From positions 1-52,287 of the forward strand of contig JAPLBJ010000069.1 of assembly GCA_026392845.1 (NCBI GenBank): DNA of 52,287 nt, read 5' to 3'. The notes under the pieces were generated by a model. The model saw nothing but the letters and a program-made list of their open reading frames with translations. It searched no databases and was not told where the DNA came from. The position numbers and the translations under genes are program-made. Below are positions 8,020 through 17,234 of this stretch, piece after piece (positions within the stretch are counted from its first letter, which is position 1; each line of letters opens with the position of its first letter). The stretch comes from Actinomycetota bacterium. GTDB lineage: Bacteria > Actinomycetota > Actinomycetes > Nanopelagicales > Nanopelagicaceae.

Positions 8020-8292
8020 ATGGCTAAAGAAGATGAAATATTCGACATCACTTCTGCTCCCAAGGGACTCAGTGCAGATCAGGCAGCACGTCAAAAACGC
8101 TATTTTATTTCCATGATGGTTAGAACACTTTGTTTCATTCTTACAGTTATATTGCCGAGTCCATTTCGATGGTTTGCACTCGTAGGCGCTGTTTTCTTGC
8201 CATATATAGCTGTAGTAGTTGCAAATGCTGGTCGCGAGACCGTAGGTCCTGGATTGTCAGTGATGAAGAAGAAACCAAAATCACTTTCATAA
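8020..8292 (+). CDS. DUF3099 family small membrane protein
   Basis: A 90-residue protein of unknown function found in actinobacteria. The pattern ITSAPKG...AARQKRYFISMMVRTLCF followed by two hydrophobic segments (about 31-48 and 52-68) matches my memory of DUF3099 proteins. After the second membrane segment comes a short basic tail, KKKPK. It lies directly before SURF1 and divergent from fabG-fabI, an arrangement I believe also occurs in streptomycetes. That hints at a membrane role linked to respiration or lipids, but no function is established. Confidence 0.75.
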   Translation: MAKEDEIFDITSAPKGLSADQAARQKRYFISMMVRTLCFILTVILPSPFRWFALVGAVFLPYIAVVVANAGRETVGPGLSVMKKKPKSLS

Positions 8293-8294
8293 AC

Positions 8295-8300
8295 TAAACT
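8295..8300 (+). promoter_or_regulatory. Leaderless -10 box of the SURF1 gene
   Basis: TAAACT is followed by CACAAT and the ATG at 8307, the same 6-nt spacing as at argC. It begins 3 bp after the DUF3099 stop, so SURF1 may be transcribed separately. Confidence 0.55.
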
Positions 8301-8306
8301 CACAAT

Positions 8307-9005
8307 ATGACAAAAACGAGAGAACCTCTTGGAATTCTCAAGAGTCTCGTCGCGCTCCTTCTCATTATTTTCACCCTATGGGCTGCGCAATGGCAATATC
8401 ATCGTGGAATTGATAGACACGAGCGTAATTCACTTATTGCTCAGCAATCATCTATGTCGGCAATCAACCTACCGAATACGATTGAAGATCCATTGCAATT
8501 GGAATGGCGACAAGTAAAGACAGAGGGAAGATTTAGTCCCGATAAACAAATTCTGCTTCGCAATCGCTACTTTGAGGGTCAATATGGATATGAAGTTCTG
8601 ACTCTCTTTACGAACTTGAAAGGAAAAATTTTCTGGATAGACAGGGGTTGGGTCAAAGCGGGTGCTGATGCAACTACTGCACCAATCACGCCACCGATTC
8701 CAGCAGAGCAAGTGAGCATCGTTGGACGTTTCCGATTAGGTACTTCTCTTCCATCTGGAACATTCTTCGCTCTTCCTGGTGGAGGCAAGAGTGGGATTAC
8801 CTCTGAAGTAAATGCTCAATCACGGGAAAATACTGAAGATTTCTATTTAGATCTTCTAAACGGATCCACTCCAACCCTAACGCCACAAGTAAGTGCTCAA
8901 CTTCCAGAACTAAGCGATGGTCCACATATGGCGTATGCCCTGCAATGGATATTTTTTGGAGGACTAGTCGTGTATGGACGAATCCTGATTCGTCGTACCC
9001 GCTAA
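8307..9005 (+). CDS. SURF1 family cytochrome c oxidase assembly protein
   Basis: SURF1 proteins help insert heme a into subunit I of aa3-type cytochrome oxidase. The 232-residue protein has the family layout: an N-terminal membrane segment (about 11-27, LVALLLIIFTLWAAQWQYHRG), a periplasm-facing domain with ILLRNRYFEGQYGYEVLTLF and a DRGWVKAG motif, and a C-terminal membrane segment (about 209-226). It fits with ctaA, the heme A synthase gene elsewhere in the window. Its last 42 bases overlap the end of the convergent ABC transporter gene. Confidence 0.88.
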   Translation: MTKTREPLGILKSLVALLLIIFTLWAAQWQYHRGIDRHERNSLIAQQSSMSAINLPNTIEDPLQLEWRQVKTEGRFSPDKQILLRNRYFEGQYGYEVLTLFTNLKGKIFWIDRGWVKAGADATTAPITPPIPAEQVSIVGRFRLGTSLPSGTFFALPGGGKSGITSEVNAQSRENTEDFYLDLLNGSTPTLTPQVSAQLPELSDGPHMAYALQWIFFGGLVVYGRILIRRTR

Positions 9006-10856
9006 ATCTTGTCTGTTGTATAGATCTGAATACAAGCCACCCTGCGTAACGAGTTCATCATGAGTTCCGCGTTCAACTATTGCACCTTTGTCGAGAACCA
9101 AAATCTGGTCTGCATCTCTGACTGTGCTGAGACGATGTGCAATAACGATGCTAGTTCTACCTTTGAGGGCAACTTTGAGAGCATCTTGTACTAACTGTTC
9201 ATTCTCGGAATCTAAGTGCGCAGTCGCTTCATCCAGGATCACAATCGATGGTGACTTCAACAATAATCGCGCAATCGCTAAGCGTTGTTTCTCTCCGCCA
9301 GATAAGCGGTGACCGCGTTCACCGACCATGGTTTCGAGGCCATTTGGAAGGGATGAAATAAGTTTCCATATTTGGGCTGCTTCACATGCGCTTTGCATCT
9401 CTTGCGCAGTCGCATCATTTTTTGCGTAGCGAAGGTTCTCGGCAATTGTCTCGTGAAAAAGATGTGCATCTTGCATAACTACACCTATTGAATTGCGCAA
9501 AGATTCCAGCGTTAGATCTCGAATATCGTTGCCATCTATCAGAATGGAACCTGCGGTTACATCATAGAGACGTGGAAGTAGTGCACTAATAGTTGTCTTA
9601 CCAGCACCTGATGGTCCAACAAGGGCGGTCAGAGTTCCAGATTGTGCGACGAAAGAGAGATTCTTTAGCACTTCACCACTTTGTACTGTTTCTGCTTTTG
9701 CTACAGATTCGAGTGACGCAAGTGATATTTCCTCTGCTCGAGGGTAATGAAAACCTACGCCTCGAAATTCAATTGTTGGATTCTTTGCTTCAAGAACTCT
9801 TGCATTGGATTTATCACTAACCATCGGCTGTAAGTCCAAGACTTCAAAAACTCTTTCAAATGAAACTAGTGCAGTCATCACATCTATGCGGACATTAGAA
9901 AGTGCCGTTAGGGGTCCATATAAACGGGCCAAAAGTGCGGTAATTGCTAGAAGTGTTCCAACGGTGACAGTTCCTGAGATCGCCAAGTGGCCACCAATTC
10001 CATATGCAATAGCGGTTGCAATAGCTGCCACGCTTGTAAGGGCGATAAAGAAGAGGCGATTGAGAAGCGCCATTGTGATTCCAATATCGGCAACTTTGCG
10101 AGCTCTTGCGCGAAAAGATTCCTTCTCTTGCGAAGGTTGTCCATAGAGAGTAACGAGCATCGCTCCCGAAACATTGAATCTCTCTGTCATCGTGCTCGAC
10201 ATTTGAGCATTCAAATTGAAGGATTCTCGTGTCAAAGATTGCAACTTTCTTCCGACCCACTTGGTGGGAATAAGGAACATTGGCAAAAGGATGAGTGCGA
10301 CAACAGTTATTTGCCACGAAAGGATCAACATTGTTGTACCCACTAAAACGAGGCTCACAACATTGCTAACTACCCCTGATAAAGAGGCGGTGAATGCTTG
10401 TTGGGCCCCAATGACATCAGAATTGATTCGCGAGATGAGTGCGCCAGTCTGCGTTCTAGTAAAAAAGGCTATTGATTGCTTTTGAACATGAGCAAAGACC
10501 AAAGTACGAAGATCATAAATCAAACCTTCACCAATTTCAGATGAGTACCAACGCCCAATCATGCTCATCAGCGCATCCGCAATAGCCAGAGCTCCAACCA
10601 TGAGGGCGAGGCGCGTAACTAATTGGCCATTCTTTGGAATTACACCATCGTCTATCAGGCTTCGCAAAAGCAGCGGCGTTGCAACAATTAGAACTGCATC
10701 TATTACGACGGTGATAAGAAATAAAATGATGCTGCGCTTATAAGGCTGCGCAAAAGAAAATATTCGTTTTACGGTTCCAGGCTTTAGCTTTTGTTCCTTG
10801 ACTGATGGATCTGCTGTCATTGAGCGATGCGTCATCCAAGCCGCATGCATCGACAT
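8964..10856 (-). CDS. ABC exporter, fused membrane and ATPase domains
   Basis: A 630-residue half-transporter that should work as a dimer. The N-terminal part (about residues 40-330) is a six-helix ABC membrane domain. The C-terminal ATPase has Walker A GPSGAGKTT, signature LSGGEKQRLAIARLLL, Walker B IVILDEA and a switch His in IAHRLS. A roughly 20-residue acidic insert precedes the Walker A strand. It resembles multidrug or lipid exporters of the MsbA/BmrA type; the substrate is unknown. It starts 3 bp after the sufT stop, so it may be the last gene of the suf operon. Its end overlaps SURF1 by 42 bp. Nothing ties it specifically to Fe-S export. Confidence 0.88.
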   Translation of the reverse strand: MSMHAAWMTHRSMTADPSVKEQKLKPGTVKRIFSFAQPYKRSIILFLITVVIDAVLIVATPLLLRSLIDDGVIPKNGQLVTRLALMVGALAIADALMSMIGRWYSSEIGEGLIYDLRTLVFAHVQKQSIAFFTRTQTGALISRINSDVIGAQQAFTASLSGVVSNVVSLVLVGTTMLILSWQITVVALILLPMFLIPTKWVGRKLQSLTRESFNLNAQMSSTMTERFNVSGAMLVTLYGQPSQEKESFRARARKVADIGITMALLNRLFFIALTSVAAIATAIAYGIGGHLAISGTVTVGTLLAITALLARLYGPLTALSNVRIDVMTALVSFERVFEVLDLQPMVSDKSNARVLEAKNPTIEFRGVGFHYPRAEEISLASLESVAKAETVQSGEVLKNLSFVAQSGTLTALVGPSGAGKTTISALLPRLYDVTAGSILIDGNDIRDLTLESLRNSIGVVMQDAHLFHETIAENLRYAKNDATAQEMQSACEAAQIWKLISSLPNGLETMVGERGHRLSGGEKQRLAIARLLLKSPSIVILDEATAHLDSENEQLVQDALKVALKGRTSIVIAHRLSTVRDADQILVLDKGAIVERGTHDELVTQGGLYSDLYNRQDLAGTTNQDSSIHD

Positions 10857-10859
10857 TTT

Positions 10860-11171
10860 CTAAACCGTAAATCCGAGAGCGCGCAGCTGTTCTCTTCCAT
10901 CATCGGAAATTTTATCTGGACCCCAAGGTGGCATCCAAACCCAATTGATTTTCACATCCGTTGTCATTCCGGCAAGTGCTTGTCGAGTTTGATCTTCGAT
11001 AACATCTTGCAGCGGGCATGCTGCAGATGTAAGAGTCATGTTGAGAATTGCAATATTTGTTTCATCGACCATGACGTCATAAATGAGTCCTAAATCAACA
11101 ACATTAATCCCAAGTTCTGGGTCAACTACATCCTTCATTGCCTCAGTAATATCATCAACAGTCGTACTCAT
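10860..11171 (-). CDS. sufT: SufT-like Fe-S assembly factor (DUF59/MIP18 family)
   Basis: A 103-residue member of the DUF59 family, which helps Fe-S cluster maturation or delivery. The signatures DVVDPELGINVVDLGLIYD and the conserved Cys in TLTSAACPLQD are clear, as is the C-terminal VWMPPWGPDKISDDGREQL. The second of two consecutive ATG codons is chosen because GGAGG stands five bases before it and only two before the first. Its place after sufU matches the order in mycobacteria. Confidence 0.9.
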   Translation of the reverse strand: MSTTVDDITEAMKDVVDPELGINVVDLGLIYDVMVDETNIAILNMTLTSAACPLQDVIEDQTRQALAGMTTDVKINWVWMPPWGPDKISDDGREQLRALGFTV

Positions 11172-11195
11172 CATTACCTCCGTTAGAGAAATATT

Positions 11196-11633
11196 CTATT
11201 TGGTTGATGCAGAAAGCACTGCATCCTTGTAAGCCATCCAGCCCAAAAGTGCACATTTAATACGAGCTGGAAATTTTGAGACTCCCGCTAATGAGACAGC
11301 ATCTTCGAGAATCGCGGGATCACCAGTTTTTATCCCCTTGCTCTGCATAAGCTCAACAAAGTTATCCAAAACAACTCGAGCCTCATCGACGCTCTTGCCT
11401 ATTACTAAATCGCTCATAATCGAAACGCTTGCTTGGCTGATGGAGCAACCCACCCCATCCCACGAGATGGAGGAAATGGAGTTATTTTCAAGAGCAAGGT
11501 TGAGAGTTATCTCATCACCGCAACTTGGATTTACGTGGTGAACTTGTGCGTCATATGTAGAAAGTAATCCTTTGTGCTGAGGGTGCTTATAGTGATCCAA
11601 AATTACTTCTTGATAGAGCGCATCTAATTCCAT
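11196..11633 (-). CDS. sufU: SufU zinc-dependent sulfurtransferase / Fe-S scaffold-like protein
   Basis: SufU takes persulfide sulfur from SufS and passes it to the SufBCD scaffold. The 145-residue protein keeps the four metal ligands expected for the family: Cys38 and Asp40 in NPSCGDEIT, Cys63 in GVGCSISQAS and Cys127 in RIKCALLGW. SufU is the partner of type II SufS in Gram-positive bacteria and replaces SufE. The ATG overlaps the sufS stop (TAATG), so the pair is translationally coupled. Confidence 0.95.
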   Translation of the reverse strand: MELDALYQEVILDHYKHPQHKGLLSTYDAQVHHVNPSCGDEITLNLALENNSISSISWDGVGCSISQASVSIMSDLVIGKSVDEARVVLDNFVELMQSKGIKTGDPAILEDAVSLAGVSKFPARIKCALLGWMAYKDAVLSASTK

Positions 11634-12865
11634 TATGAGCGTCCAAAATATTTCTTAGCTCCAATAATTCCATCAATTAGTGCATCTACATCGCTTTCAT
11701 CGTTGTAGAAATAGAGAGAAGCACGAGTCGTCGCCGGAACTCCTAACTTGCGAGTCAGTGGCCACGCACAGTGATGTCCGGTACGAACAGCTATTCCCTG
11801 CGCATCTAAATACTGACCAAGATCGTGCGGGTGGATATCACCGAATGTGAAGGAGACTGTTCCACCGCGTGCTTGCATATGTTGTGGACCAATTATTCGC
11901 AGACCTTCAATGGTGCTCAATCTTTTAATGAGATATGCACCTAGTTCTACTTCGTGATGGAAAATCTTCTCCATTCCGATCTTTGATAAATAATTTAGCG
12001 CTGCTCCCAATCCAACTATCTGGGCCATATTGGGAACACCTGCTTCAAACTTACGTGGTGCTGGCGCCCATGTCGCACTTGTCATCGTTACTGTCTCAAT
12101 CATTGATCCACCAAATAGGAAGGGTGGCAACATCTCTAGAAGCTCGCTTCTCCCCCACAAGACGCCAACACCTGTTGGACCGACTGCCTTATGTCCCGAG
12201 AAGGTAAGGAAGTCAACATCAAGTTCTTTAACATTGATGGGCATGTGTGGAACTGATTGACACGCATCAAGTACTACTACAGCGCCAACTTCATGGGCTC
12301 TAGCAACAATTGCTTCCAATGGATTAATTGTTCCAAGAACGTTTGATTGATGCGTAAGGGCAACAATTTTTGTATCCTCAGTAATCACTTGATCAATCGA
12401 AGAAAGATCAAGTCGTCCCTCGGAATCAACTTCGAACCACTTCAGAGTCGCACCAGTGCGCTCGGCTAATTGTTGCCAAGGAATCAAGTTCGCATGGTGT
12501 TCCATCTCGGTTACCACAATGCTGTCATCTTTTGTTATAAGTGACGTATAAGAATATGCAAGTAAATTCAGACTCTCAGTTGCGCTCTTCGTGAAAACGA
12601 TCTCATCTAAATCGGCCGCTAAAAAATCTGCAACAATCTGACGTGCTGATTCCATGGCCTCTGTCGCCTCTTCGGCGAGCTGATGAGCGCCTCGGTGCGC
12701 GGCTGCATTGTTATTGGAATAGAAATTTACTTCAGCATCGATGACCACTTGCGGCTTTTGACTAGTAGCTCCTGAATCTAGATAAACCAACTTTTTTCCA
12801 TCACGAATAGTCCTTGTAAAGATTGGAAAATCTTTACGGATTGTTGTGATATCGAGTTCACTCAT
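11633..12865 (-). CDS. sufS: Cysteine desulfurase SufS
   Basis: A PLP-dependent desulfurase that removes sulfur from cysteine to give alanine and an enzyme persulfide for cluster assembly. The 410-residue protein shows the PLP lysine in FSGHKAVGPTGVGVLWG, PLP-contact residues in EMEHHANLIPW and VVLDACQSVPH, and the active-site Cys in RTGHHCAWPL near the C-terminus. The short loop around this Cys is the group II (SufS) form. It lies 9 bp after sufC and is coupled to sufU. Confidence 0.97.
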   Translation of the reverse strand: MSELDITTIRKDFPIFTRTIRDGKKLVYLDSGATSQKPQVVIDAEVNFYSNNNAAAHRGAHQLAEEATEAMESARQIVADFLAADLDEIVFTKSATESLNLLAYSYTSLITKDDSIVVTEMEHHANLIPWQQLAERTGATLKWFEVDSEGRLDLSSIDQVITEDTKIVALTHQSNVLGTINPLEAIVARAHEVGAVVVLDACQSVPHMPINVKELDVDFLTFSGHKAVGPTGVGVLWGRSELLEMLPPFLFGGSMIETVTMTSATWAPAPRKFEAGVPNMAQIVGLGAALNYLSKIGMEKIFHHEVELGAYLIKRLSTIEGLRIIGPQHMQARGGTVSFTFGDIHPHDLGQYLDAQGIAVRTGHHCAWPLTRKLGVPATTRASLYFYNDESDVDALIDGIIGAKKYFGRS

Positions 12866-12874
12866 GACTATCGG

Positions 12875-13627
12875 TTAGCTACCGACATACTCCGCATACC
12901 CGTTAGCTTCGAGTTTCTCTGCAAGTTCTGCGCCACCTTCTTCGACAATTTTGCCATTAGCAAAGACGTGTACGAAATCTGGTTTGATGTAGCGCAATAT
13001 GCGTGTGTAGTGAGTAATAAGAAGTACTCCTAAATTATTTGCTTCTTTAGCGCGAACTACGCCTTCGGAAACGATACGGAGTGCATCGACGTCGAGTCCT
13101 GAATCTGTCTCATCCAAGATTGCAATCTTTGGCTTGAGCAATTCCAACTGCATAATCTCGTGGCGCTTCTTCTCTCCACCAGAGAATCCTTCATTCACAT
13201 TACGTGTTGCAAATGCAGGATCCATTTTCAGGGCTTCCATTGCATCTTTTACTTCACCAGTCCATGTACGCAACTTAGGTGCTTCACCGCGAAGTGCAGT
13301 CACAGCAGTACGCAAGAAGTTCGATACTGAAACTCCCGGAACCTCAACTGGGTATTGCATTGCTAGAAATAGACCAGCCTTTGCTCGCTCATCAACGGTC
13401 ATCTCAAGTAGATCTACGCCGTCGAGAGTTACTGTGCCACCTGTAATCGAATACTTTGGGTGGCCAGCAATGGAGTAAGCAAGAGTTGATTTTCCTGAAC
13501 CATTTGGTCCCATAATTGCATGTGTCTCACCAGATTTGATCGTCAGATCAACGCCTTTGAGGATCTCAACTGCGCCAGCATCTGTATTGACACTTACCTG
13601 TAAACCGCGGATTTCTAATGTACTCAT
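12875..13627 (-). CDS. sufC: Fe-S assembly ATPase SufC
   Basis: The soluble ABC-type ATPase of the SufBCD scaffold, where ATP hydrolysis drives cluster formation. The 250 residues show Walker A GPNGSGKS, the SufC-type signature FSGGEKKRHEIMQ and Walker B AILDETDSGLDVDAL. There is no membrane domain, as expected. It lies between the Rieske gene and sufS in the operon. Confidence 0.97.
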   Translation of the reverse strand: MSTLEIRGLQVSVNTDAGAVEILKGVDLTIKSGETHAIMGPNGSGKSTLAYSIAGHPKYSITGGTVTLDGVDLLEMTVDERAKAGLFLAMQYPVEVPGVSVSNFLRTAVTALRGEAPKLRTWTGEVKDAMEALKMDPAFATRNVNEGFSGGEKKRHEIMQLELLKPKIAILDETDSGLDVDALRIVSEGVVRAKEANNLGVLLITHYTRILRYIKPDFVHVFANGKIVEEGGAELAEKLEANGYAEYVGS

Positions 13628-13651
13628 CGTCTCTCGTCTCTCGTATCGGTT

Positions 13652-13948
13652 CTAAATTTCAATGGTGACGGAATCTCCGTCAACCTTTACTGCATAAACT
13701 GCAACTGGCATATTGGCTGGCAACGTGATTGCTTCCCCAGTTCTCAAATCAAATTCGGCTCCATGGAGCCAGCATTCAATTTTGAAATCAGTGACATCTC
13801 CTTCGGAGAGAGATGCATCAGAGTGTGAACAAACATCATTGATTGCAAAGACTTCATCACCTACGCGAGTAACGCATACTGATACGCCATTCTTTTCGAG
13901 TAGGACTGGCTTGCCAGATACAAGATTGGAAAGTTGAAGATCAGCCAT
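13652..13948 (-). CDS. Rieske-type [2Fe-2S] ferredoxin of the suf operon
   Basis: A 98-residue Rieske protein of the non-heme oxygenase ferredoxin type. The four ligands are in place: Cys40 and His42 (CSH), then Cys59 and His62 (CWLH). It follows sufD directly (TAA then ATG). A small Rieske protein between sufD and sufC is common in actinobacterial suf operons. It probably donates electrons for cluster assembly or is an early client, but no role is proven. Confidence 0.92.
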   Translation of the reverse strand: MADLQLSNLVSGKPVLLEKNGVSVCVTRVGDEVFAINDVCSHSDASLSEGDVTDFKIECWLHGAEFDLRTGEAITLPANMPVAVYAVKVDGDSVTIEI

Positions 13949-15037
13949 TTATGAACCCGCCTTAGCAAGTTCGTTATCAATACGATCCATTAGTCGATCT
14001 TGGATTACTGCATCACCAATTTCTGTAACAATTTCGTTGAAGAATCCGCGCACAACGAGGCGACGCGCATCAGAGAGTTCAATTCCTCTAGACATCAAAT
14101 AGAACAGTTGTTCATCATCAAAGCGTCCAGTTGTACTAGCGTGACCAGCACCAACAATCTCGCCTGTTTCGATTTCAAGGTTTGGCACAGAGTCCGCGCG
14201 AGCACCATCGCTGAGCAGTAAATTTCGGTTCAGTTCATAAGTATCAGTGCCCTCAGCTGCTGCGCGAATAAACACATCACCAATCCAAACAGTGTGAGCA
14301 CCTTGACCTGCAAGTGCTCCTTTGTAATTCACACGTGATTTTGCATTAGGAACCTTGTGATCTACAAACATTCTGTGTTCGAAGAACTGTCCTTCTGTTG
14401 CAAAATAAACTCCAAGAAGTTCACAAGATGCTCCTTGGCCAATAAATTCAACACTTGGCAATAAACGAACTAGTGAGCCGCCAACTGTCACCGTGATGGA
14501 TTTGAAAGATGCATCACGATCAACAATTGCATGGTGCTTAGCAAGGTGGGTTGAGCCCGTATTCCATTCTTGCAAAGATACAAAAGTAAGATTTGAACCA
14601 GGTGCCAGCACAAACTCAACATCTTCAGCGAGAAACGCGTCTCCTGTATTTTCCATGATCACAGTTGCGCGAGCATGGGCTCCAAGTTCAATACGAACAC
14701 GAGAGAACTCTGCAGAATCTAGTCCTTGTGCAGAACGTGACAATGTAATCGTCTCTGCTACTTCAGTATTTGCTGCAATCGTAAGAGTGGCCACATTGTG
14801 CGCACCTTCTCGAACTCGTTGCATAACAACATCGTCAGTTTCAACGGGCGATGTTGCTAATTCGCGAGAAATTCTTTCAAACTTTACTCCTGAGGCGCTG
14901 CTCTTGTAGGAAAGCGATTGACGATCCCCCACCTTTGCAGTGCCGTCATGGAGTCCACCTAAACGCTTGAGAGGCGTAAATCTCCACGCCTCTTCACGTC
15001 CAGTTGGAGTTAGGTAATTTGTTGTGAGTAAAGACAT
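13949..15037 (-). CDS. sufD: Fe-S assembly scaffold protein SufD
   Basis: SufD pairs with SufB in the SufBC2D complex on which clusters are built. The 362-residue protein is a SufB/D beta-helix relative with GREEAWRFTPLKRLGGL at the N-terminus and the C-terminal [20 protein letters not shown] segment shared with SufB. It overlaps the sufB stop by one base (TAATG). Confidence 0.95.
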   Translation of the reverse strand: MSLLTTNYLTPTGREEAWRFTPLKRLGGLHDGTAKVGDRQSLSYKSSASGVKFERISRELATSPVETDDVVMQRVREGAHNVATLTIAANTEVAETITLSRSAQGLDSAEFSRVRIELGAHARATVIMENTGDAFLAEDVEFVLAPGSNLTFVSLQEWNTGSTHLAKHHAIVDRDASFKSITVTVGGSLVRLLPSVEFIGQGASCELLGVYFATEGQFFEHRMFVDHKVPNAKSRVNYKGALAGQGAHTVWIGDVFIRAAAEGTDTYELNRNLLLSDGARADSVPNLEIETGEIVGAGHASTTGRFDDEQLFYLMSRGIELSDARRLVVRGFFNEIVTEIGDAVIQDRLMDRIDNELAKAGS

Positions 15038-16446
15038 TAACCAACAGCGCCTTCCATTTGAAGTTCAATGAGGCGATTGAGCTCTAGGGCATATTCCATT
15101 GGTAGCTCGCGAGCGATTGGTTCGATAAATCCGCGAACAATCATTGCCATCGCTTCATCTTCTGTAAGACCGCGTGACATCAAATAAAACAATTGATCAT
15201 CACTAATCTTTGAAACAGTAGCTTCGTGACCCATTGAAACATCGTCTTCACGAATATCAACATATGGGTAGGTATCTGAACGAGAAATTGTGTCTACAAG
15301 AAGCGCGTCACATTTCACAGTACTTGCAGAATGGTGCGCTCCTTCTTGTACTTGAACAAGTCCGCGATATGAAGTACGCCCTCCACCGCGAGCAACTGAC
15401 TTAGAAATTACAGATGATGATGTGTAAGGAGCAGCGTGAACCATCTTTGCTCCAGAATCTTGATGCTGGCCTTCGCCTGCAAATGCAAGTGAGAGTGTTT
15501 CACCCTTTGCATGTGGACCCATTAGGAAAATTGCTGGGTATTTCATAGTGACCTTTGAGCCAATATTTCCATCGACCCATTCCATAGTTGCACCTTCAGC
15601 ACAAGTAGCACGCTTGGTCACTAAGTTATAGACGTTGTTAGACCAATTTTGAATTGTTGTGTAACGGACGCGTGCGCCCTTTTTCACAATAATTTCAACA
15701 ACTGCTGAGTGCAAAGAATCCGACTTGTAAATTGGCGCAGTACAACCCTCTACATAGTGAATATATGAATCTTCATCAGCAATGATGAGAGTACGTTCGA
15801 ATTGACCCATATTCTCCGTGTTGATTCGGAAGTAAGCCTGCAATGGAATATCTACATGTACGCCTTTAGGTACATAGATAAATGATCCACCAGACCACAC
15901 AGAAGTATTCAGTGCTGCAAACTTGTTATCTCCAACAGGAATTACAGTTCCGAAGTATTCCTTGAATAGCTCAGGATGTTGCTTGAGGGCACTATCTGTA
16001 TCAAGAAAAATGACGCCCTGCTTCTCTAAATCTTCACGAATTGAGTGATACACAACTTCAGATTCGTATTGCGCAGCAACACCAGAGACAAGACGTTGCT
16101 TCTCCGCTTCAGGAATACCCAAACGGTCGTAAGTATTCTTGATATCAGCAGGAAGGTCATCCCACGTTGTTGCTTGCTTCTCTGTCGAGCGAACAAAATA
16201 CTTGATTGTGTCGAAGAAAATTCCAGATAGATCTGAACCCCATGTTGGCATTGGCTTCTTGTAGAAAAGACCGAGACCTTTGAGGCGTAGGTCGAGCATC
16301 CACTGTGGCTCTGACTTCTTCGCTGAAATATCACGTACGACCTCTTCGCTCAGACCGCGCTTGGAGTTATCAGATTTCTCATTCTTATCTGACCAACCGT
16401 ATTCGTAATTTCCAAGACCTTCGAGCTCTGGATGTGCGATAGTCAT
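15037..16446 (-). CDS. sufB: Fe-S assembly scaffold protein SufB
   Basis: The core scaffold subunit that accepts sulfur and iron. Its 469 residues are the usual length. Diagnostic segments are [15 protein letters not shown] near the N-terminus, [20 protein letters not shown] in the middle, and DISREDE-like [17 protein letters not shown] with [12 protein letters not shown] near the end. Its start overlaps the sufR stop (ATGA), so the repressor is translated from the same message. Confidence 0.97.
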   Translation of the reverse strand: MTIAHPELEGLGNYEYGWSDKNEKSDNSKRGLSEEVVRDISAKKSEPQWMLDLRLKGLGLFYKKPMPTWGSDLSGIFFDTIKYFVRSTEKQATTWDDLPADIKNTYDRLGIPEAEKQRLVSGVAAQYESEVVYHSIREDLEKQGVIFLDTDSALKQHPELFKEYFGTVIPVGDNKFAALNTSVWSGGSFIYVPKGVHVDIPLQAYFRINTENMGQFERTLIIADEDSYIHYVEGCTAPIYKSDSLHSAVVEIIVKKGARVRYTTIQNWSNNVYNLVTKRATCAEGATMEWVDGNIGSKVTMKYPAIFLMGPHAKGETLSLAFAGEGQHQDSGAKMVHAAPYTSSSVISKSVARGGGRTSYRGLVQVQEGAHHSASTVKCDALLVDTISRSDTYPYVDIREDDVSMGHEATVSKISDDQLFYLMSRGLTEDEAMAMIVRGFIEPIARELPMEYALELNRLIELQMEGAVG

Positions 16447-17141
16447 GCACGTACCTTTCCTGTTGCATTTGTTTTCGTGGAAGTTTTTAGAGCAGGGATA
16501 AAAGTTGTACAGACTCCATCACCGTGAGCGATAGTTGCAAGGCGCTGAACGTGAGTTCCTAGAAGCTTGGAGAATGCTTCAGTCTCCGCTTCACACAGTT
16601 GTGGAAATTCGGCAGCTACGTGGGCTATTGGGCAATGGTGTTGGCAAATTTCTTGACCCATTGGGCGATCAACAACACTTGCTGCATACCCTTGTTCAGT
16701 CAGAAAAGAAGCAAGTGCATCAGTTTTATGGGAACGCTTTGCAAGTGCAAGTGCGCCTTTGCGTTCGATATCGTCTGCGCGAGATTGTGCGAATGCATTC
16801 ACAAGTTCAGTGCCAGATTGAGCAGACATAAATTTGAGAGCGGCTACGGCTAAGTCGTCGTAGGAATGTTCGAAATTTTGACGACCGAAATCTGTCATAA
16901 CGAAAACTTTTGAAGGACGACCTCTTCCGCGAACTGCAGATGCTCGTGGATCCTTCGCCTCTAAAATTCCATCGGCGACGAGCAAATCGAGGTGGCGACG
17001 AATTCCGGCTGGCGTTAGAGATAAACGCTCTCCGAGAGTGACTGCACTCGATGGGCCATTTTCTAGGATTGAGCGCGCCACGGCATCTCGGGTACGAAGA
17101 TCTTCCCCAAACTGGGCTGAAGACGAGGCGCTGATTTTCAC
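16443..17141 (-). CDS. sufR: SufR-type Fe-S-sensing transcriptional regulator
   Basis: A 232-residue regulator with an N-terminal winged helix-turn-helix of the ArsR/DeoR kind ([20 protein letters not shown], about 42-61) and a C-terminal cluster-binding region with Cys166, Cys170, Cys183 and Cys211. The Cys170-x12-Cys183 spacing matches the SufR pattern. In cyanobacteria and mycobacteria SufR represses the suf operon when clusters are plentiful. The start codon is GTG. A CACAA-N5-TTGTG dyad covers that codon and fits autorepression. ctaA diverges from it. Confidence 0.93.
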   Translation of the reverse strand: MKISASSSAQFGEDLRTRDAVARSILENGPSSAVTLGERLSLTPAGIRRHLDLLVADGILEAKDPRASAVRGRGRPSKVFVMTDFGRQNFEHSYDDLAVAALKFMSAQSGTELVNAFAQSRADDIERKGALALAKRSHKTDALASFLTEQGYAASVVDRPMGQEICQHHCPIAHVAAEFPQLCEAETEAFSKLLGTHVQRLATIAHGDGVCTTFIPALKTSTKTNATGKVRA

Positions 17142-17153
17142 AACACTATTGTG
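17139..17153. promoter_or_regulatory. Candidate SufR operator at the sufR start
   Basis: CACAA, five bases, TTGTG is a perfect dyad with half sites one helical turn apart, and it includes the GTG start codon of sufR. As I recall, mycobacterial SufR binds an ACACT-N5-TGTGA dyad at the same position, which is similar but not identical. SufR binding here is inferred. Confidence 0.5.
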
Positions 17154-17222
17154 TCGTAATTCGCTCTAATGCGCCATTTAGTATCACACGCGCCGAAGGT
17201 CCGAGGCCTTCGCTCGGGGTTC

Positions 17223-17228
17223 TAGGCT
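17223..17228 (+). promoter_or_regulatory. Leaderless -10 box of ctaA
   Basis: TAGGCT, six bases, then the ctaA ATG at 17235. Upstream, CGAAGG/CCTTCG (17194-17212) forms an inverted repeat over the -35 position and could be a regulator site. Confidence 0.55.
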
Positions 17229-17234
17229 ACGAAC

